DNA from: a virus
IMG/VR virus record: IMGVR_UViG_3300031758_003960
Span: 1-25,200 of that record
Length of the DNA stretch: 25,200 bases
Reading direction: 5' to 3' (one strand)
Below are positions 22,301 through 25,200 of the stretch, piece by piece. Under the pieces are notes generated by a model. It made no database searches. It was not told the origin of the DNA and saw only the letters and a program-made list of their open reading frames with translations. Both the position numbers and the translations under genes were made by a program. The stretch's first letter is position 1. The number at the start of each line of letters is the position of its first letter.

Positions 22301-22537
22301 TTATCTACCTTTACGTAGATAGTTTAAGATCTGTGCCACGCTCTGTTGTAAGTCAGCGTATTTGTTTTTAAGTGTTTCTAATTCTTCTGATTGCCTACGC
22401 ACACGATCTTCTAACTGTGTGAATGCAGCCTGGCCTTCACGTATGGTCTTGTCATGTGACAACAGATTTGGGCGCGGTGGCGCATTTGGATCAACCTCAC
22501 GTTTCTTTTTCTGTTTGAACATTTTTGGATTAAACAT
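22301..22537 (-). CDS. Small coiled-coil phage protein
   Basis: This 78-residue protein begins MFNPKMFKQKKKREVDPNAP. A basic N-terminus and a proline-rich segment (to about 28) lead into a coiled coil (about 37-75, with heptads LEDRVRRQSEELETLKNKYA). It has a good ribosome site (GAGGAA, 8 bases before the ATG) and overlaps the gene upstream by 8 bases. The radical SAM gene starts directly after its stop. Function is unknown; the coiled coil suggests oligomerisation. Confidence 0.75.
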   Translation of the reverse strand: MFNPKMFKQKKKREVDPNAPPRPNLLSHDKTIREGQAAFTQLEDRVRRQSEELETLKNKYADLQQSVAQILNYLRKGR

Positions 22538-22778
22538 CTTTATATTCCTCTGAGAGCTTATATATAATTATACATTCTTCCACCGCATGTTGTAAAGCCT
22601 TATTTCTATTACGGTGTTTATAAATGTCAGTCCACATGCGTTGTTCTACTAATTCTCGAGCTTGCCAGCTTTGCCCTATCATTATGCGTTCTGTAGTTCC
22701 TTCTAATCGAGCATAGGTAGTTAGCCCACCGTCTGGGCTTTCATATATGTATGTGCCACCTGGTATCAAATTACCCAT
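22530..22778 (-). CDS. Small phage protein of unknown function
   Basis: I start at the ATG at 22778 (MGNLIPGGTYIYESPDGGLT), giving 82 residues, because it forms a TAATG overlap with the gene upstream. A TTG two codons earlier is less likely. The first half is beta-like (TYARLEGTTERIMIGQSW) and the second half helical (WTDIYKHRNRNKALQHAVEE). Function is not recognised. Confidence 0.72.
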   Translation of the reverse strand: MGNLIPGGTYIYESPDGGLTTYARLEGTTERIMIGQSWQARELVEQRMWTDIYKHRNRNKALQHAVEECIIIYKLSEEYKDV

Positions 22779-22927
22779 TACCAATGCCTGATAATACCTG
22801 CAATAATGAAGAGATTAGTTACGATATATAGAGCCACTATCGCTGTTCTTAATAGTGCAACTATGTCTGCTTCTTTATCTGTAATTCCCTCTTTTTGGCC
22901 TAGAGCTTTGGCCCAGAGTCTCCACAT
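22778..22927 (-). CDS. Small single-span membrane protein
   Basis: The ATG at 22927 gives 49 residues (MWRLWAKALGQKEGITDKEA and on). It has AAAGGA 6 bases upstream, so I prefer it to an ATG at 22948 or a far upstream one at 23008 that would lie within the neighbouring gene. Residues 27-46 form one membrane helix (LLRTAIVALYIVTNLFIIAG), ending IIRHW. The short basic/aromatic N-terminus should face the cytoplasm. A role in the membrane, perhaps lysis or exclusion, is possible but unsupported. Confidence 0.72.
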   Translation of the reverse strand: MWRLWAKALGQKEGITDKEADIVALLRTAIVALYIVTNLFIIAGIIRHW

Positions 22928-22941
22928 GCTCAATCCTTTCT

Positions 22942-23442
22942 TTACCATATTTTTCCGTAATCCACTACTTCGCTTTGTCTGCTTATGTCCTTGACAAAGT
23001 AAGCACATAAGGGATGTTCACCATCTGTTATAGGTACTGCCAGCATCTGTCCAGGGCGTAGTTTTGGAAAATACCATTTGACATCTTGATAGATATCCAC
23101 GATCTCAATTGGGTGGAACTCTGGTTTGAAGCTGTCCAAGGGATTGAAACAGAATACACTGAATCCACGATCGTTAATACTTGTTAATGGTATGACTTCC
23201 AAGTCACCAAAGTCTGGTTCACCTATGAGTATCTGCCAATCCACAGGCATCTTAACCAAGTGACTGCCGATACGCAATACCAATGCGGGACTGTTAAACG
23301 ATTCTAAGAAGATCAGAGGTATAAAGAAATAGTCTGGATTTTTCGGATCGCTGTTGTCTAATATAGCGAAACGCAGATCCTCAACTTCATCTGGAATCTC
23401 ATTCATCTCATAAGCGGTGTTTTCTAATGTTAGTATATACAT
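22942..23442 (-). CDS. Beta-rich phage protein of unknown function
   Basis: This 166-residue protein begins MYILTLENTAYEMNEIPDEV. It is acidic and beta-rich, with well-spaced hydrophobic strands (YFFIPLIFLESFNSPALVLR; DLEVIPLTSINDRGFSVFCF; MLAVPITDGEHPLCAYFV). It directly follows the UvsW helicase gene (3 bases), so it may be co-expressed with it. No enzyme motif is visible and the family is not recognised. Confidence 0.75.
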   Translation of the reverse strand: MYILTLENTAYEMNEIPDEVEDLRFAILDNSDPKNPDYFFIPLIFLESFNSPALVLRIGSHLVKMPVDWQILIGEPDFGDLEVIPLTSINDRGFSVFCFNPLDSFKPEFHPIEIVDIYQDVKWYFPKLRPGQMLAVPITDGEHPLCAYFVKDISRQSEVVDYGKIW

Positions 23443-23445
23443 AAA

Positions 23446-24903
23446 TTATTGCCAATCGGTCTTTTCAACGACGAATGGGTAGTTAGCCTCCTTGTAAAAT
23501 TGCTTTCTTTTAGTTAAGTGCCGTTTGGCAAACTTGCAGGTACTTGTTATATCCCAGATCTGGACGAAATCTTTGTCTTCAGCTTTACGAATACCTCGAC
23601 CAATTGACTGGATAACTCGAACAAAGCTCTTACCAGGCTCAATGAGCACAAGATTAAAAATACGAGGAATATTGATGCCAACAGCGGCAACACCGTAAGT
23701 GGCAACAATAACTTTGTCGTCCATTTCTGCAACTTCGTCATATTGTTCTTTTCTATCATCTGCTTTAGTACCTCCTGATACAAATACTGAATCCTTTATG
23801 CGTTCTACCAAGGCTTTTCCTGGTGCTAGACGATCAACTAACACTAAAGTATTACCTGTCTTGCGGATCGACTCTACTAGCTTGGCTATATAATCCAATC
23901 GGCCTTCTGTTTCTAACAGATATCTCAACTCACTTTGATAATCCTTATATTCTACATGATCAACTAGTTGTAGGACGTTTACATGACAATTAGCTAATAC
24001 TCCTTGCTCTTGTAATTCACTGGCACTTAAACGGCCAATAACGTCTCCTATTGAGCACTTTAGGCTGATAAATTCGTAATCTTCTTTAGGAATCGTGCCG
24101 GTTAATCCCCACCTGATAGGTATATGTGCCATTACACCAGTAAGTAGAGTTTTAAGCGCATCTGCTTTGGCCATGTGTACTTCGTCAACCATAACACAGA
24201 CAACGTCTTGTAAGAATTCACCAATAGTGACATCTACTTCATGATTGCGTGATCCTTTGAGCAAGATATTTAGGCTCTGCCAAGTGCAGATAGTATGTGT
24301 GCGTCCAAATTCTTTACGGTCACCAAAGTAGACCCCAACATCTAATCCCATGTTGATATAGTCAGCTTCTGTTTGTGTGACCAGACTCTTGTTTGGAACG
24401 ATGACGATAGTGCGTCCATGTGGTTCACAGCTATAACTTAATGCGGCTGTGATTAGGGTTTTACCTGCACCTGTAGCTACTTCTTGTAGGCATTGTGGAT
24501 TAGCTAGGAACTTGTTGATGATCTCAACTTGATAATCTCTGAGCATGATCGGCTGTCCTGCCATTGGGTGCTTGGCTGGCCAAGTGATGTGACTGAATGT
24601 ATTTTCATCTACTTGATTAAACTCATATTGAGTTTTATAATCTCTGATATCTTCTACTTCTAAATTATATCCCTGCTTGTCTAGGTAAGCAATAATCTCT
24701 GGCAGTAGGTTGATATAAGTGCTACCACCTAGTTGGAAGAAAGCCACTTTACCATCCCACCGCCCTAGACGTACCGCAGGTAGATAACGAGCTCCCGGAA
24801 TCTCATATTTGAACTTATTTGATAGTTCCTTACGTTCATGTAAGTCTAGTCCCTCTATCTTTACATTCACTTCATCTTTAATTAATAATTTTGCTGTGGC
24901 CAT
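23446..24903 (-). CDS. uvsW: UvsW-type recombination helicase
   Basis: This 485-residue protein is a superfamily 2 DNA helicase. UvsW unwinds branched recombination and origin R-loop intermediates in T4 and shifts replication from origin- to recombination-driven. The N-terminal DNA-binding part covers about 1-110 (AVRLGRWDGKVAFF at 43-56). The helicase motifs follow: QVEIINKF, Walker A ATGAGKT at 143-149, DEVH at 240-243, TGT at 268-270, and motif VI QSIGRGIRKAEDK near 433-445. T4 UvsW is 503 residues. Its start codon follows a TATAAT/TTGGAA promoter with a 7-base gap. Confidence 0.95.
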   Translation of the reverse strand: MATAKLLIKDEVNVKIEGLDLHERKELSNKFKYEIPGARYLPAVRLGRWDGKVAFFQLGGSTYINLLPEIIAYLDKQGYNLEVEDIRDYKTQYEFNQVDENTFSHITWPAKHPMAGQPIMLRDYQVEIINKFLANPQCLQEVATGAGKTLITAALSYSCEPHGRTIVIVPNKSLVTQTEADYINMGLDVGVYFGDRKEFGRTHTICTWQSLNILLKGSRNHEVDVTIGEFLQDVVCVMVDEVHMAKADALKTLLTGVMAHIPIRWGLTGTIPKEDYEFISLKCSIGDVIGRLSASELQEQGVLANCHVNVLQLVDHVEYKDYQSELRYLLETEGRLDYIAKLVESIRKTGNTLVLVDRLAPGKALVERIKDSVFVSGGTKADDRKEQYDEVAEMDDKVIVATYGVAAVGINIPRIFNLVLIEPGKSFVRVIQSIGRGIRKAEDKDFVQIWDITSTCKFAKRHLTKRKQFYKEANYPFVVEKTDWQ

Positions 24904-24910
24904 ATAGTTT

Positions 24911-24939
24911 ATTATAATGTCTTTATTTTAAATTTCCAA
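24911..24939 (-). promoter_or_regulatory. Sigma70-type promoter for uvsW
   Basis: The minus strand has TTGGAA, 17 bases and a perfect TATAAT in a true gap between genes, with the ATG 7 bases after it. The -35 matches at four of six positions. Confidence 0.6.
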
Positions 24940-24951
24940 ATTTTTCTAAAC

Positions 24952-25200
24952 TTATTCTTTTTCCGAAGCATTCAAATCTTCATACCATCGCAACAGGTTG
25001 ATTAATTGTTCTGTATCGTGTGCCACCTGCGAACGTTTTTCCTCAGACTCTACGTGTGGTAAAGTAAGCTCACAAAGTTGTTCTAAAGAATATTCATCGA
25101 CTCCGCTAGTGATGATATGGTCTACGAAATTTATTCTTGTGGCTGTTCTGTCAATCATGACATTTACTACTTTATCGATTTCTTCATGATATGTTGAAAA
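24952..25200 (-). CDS. Partial ORF of unknown function running off the right edge
   Basis: An ATG at 25158 gives 68 residues (MIDRTATRINFVDHIITSGV). However, the frame stays open to the window edge, reading FSTYHEEIDKVVNVM before it, so the true start may lie outside. The sequence is acidic and helical, ending RWYEDLNASEKE. It ends 48 bases before uvsW; no terminator is obvious in that gap. Function is not recognised. Confidence 0.65.
   Translation of the reverse strand, partial: FSTYHEEIDKVVNVMIDRTATRINFVDHIITSGVDEYSLEQLCELTLPHVESEEKRSQVAHDTEQLINLLRWYEDLNASEKE

Noticed and set aside
22928-23008. Longer start for the small membrane protein
   Set aside because: The extra residues lie over the neighbouring gene's 3' end, while AAAGGA sits 6 bases before the ATG at 22927.
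23547-23783. Minus-strand 78-residue ORF with a hydrophobic stretch
   Set aside because: It is in another frame inside the uvsW helicase domain and has no ribosome site.

Overview
This window looks like part of the genome of a T4-like (tevenvirus-type) tailed phage, probably aquatic, infecting a proteobacterium. The anchors are a T4 gp41-type replicative helicase beside a gp61-type primase, a UvsW-type helicase, a very large trimer-type tail fibre with downstream adhesins, and repeated phage late-promoter boxes of the form NATAAATA. Nearly every gene lies on the minus strand, tightly packed with ATGA or TAATG overlaps; only one gene (18749-19123) is on the plus strand. The proteobacterial host is inferred from the truncated IscU at the left edge, which is very close to beta/gamma-proteobacterial IscU. 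No tRNA, rRNA, CRISPR, integrase or transposase was seen.

Layout from left to right. 1-1230: an IscU Fe-S scaffold (cut by the window edge) and a radical SAM enzyme. 1244-3807: small phage proteins of unknown role, including a coiled-coil/membrane protein and an unlisted 39-residue ORF made of KA-repeats. 3881-4802: two single-gene transcription units, each with a late promoter, a good ribosome site and its own terminator, probably abundant virion proteins. 4877-6796: a nucleotidyltransferase/ligase-like protein and two small proteins. 6831-8493: a low-GC insert with an N-twitch radical SAM enzyme and an SDR-like protein, bounded by a 13-bp direct repeat. 8483-10915: helicase gp41 and primase gp61. 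10961-18711: the host-recognition block, with a 1557-residue fibre (Mtd-N-like start, many short repeats, C1q-like tip), two LamG-type adhesins and one glycine-rich adhesin that share an N-terminal signature. 18749-20807: the lone plus-strand gene, a 190-residue miniature relative of bacterial Pol III alpha (DnaE), a zinc-finger-like protein and another small protein. 20804-22300: a third radical SAM enzyme with an extra N-terminal domain. 22301-25200: small conserved proteins, UvsW and a partial ORF.

Two themes connect the genes. First, IscU plus three radical SAM enzymes form a candidate phage-encoded Fe-S supply and radical-chemistry module. Second, many genes have a promoter -10 box only 4-9 bases upstream of the start codon, for both sigma70-like boxes (TATAAT with a 17-bp spacer) and late boxes, so their mRNAs should be leaderless or nearly so; other genes in the same window use ordinary Shine-Dalgarno leaders.
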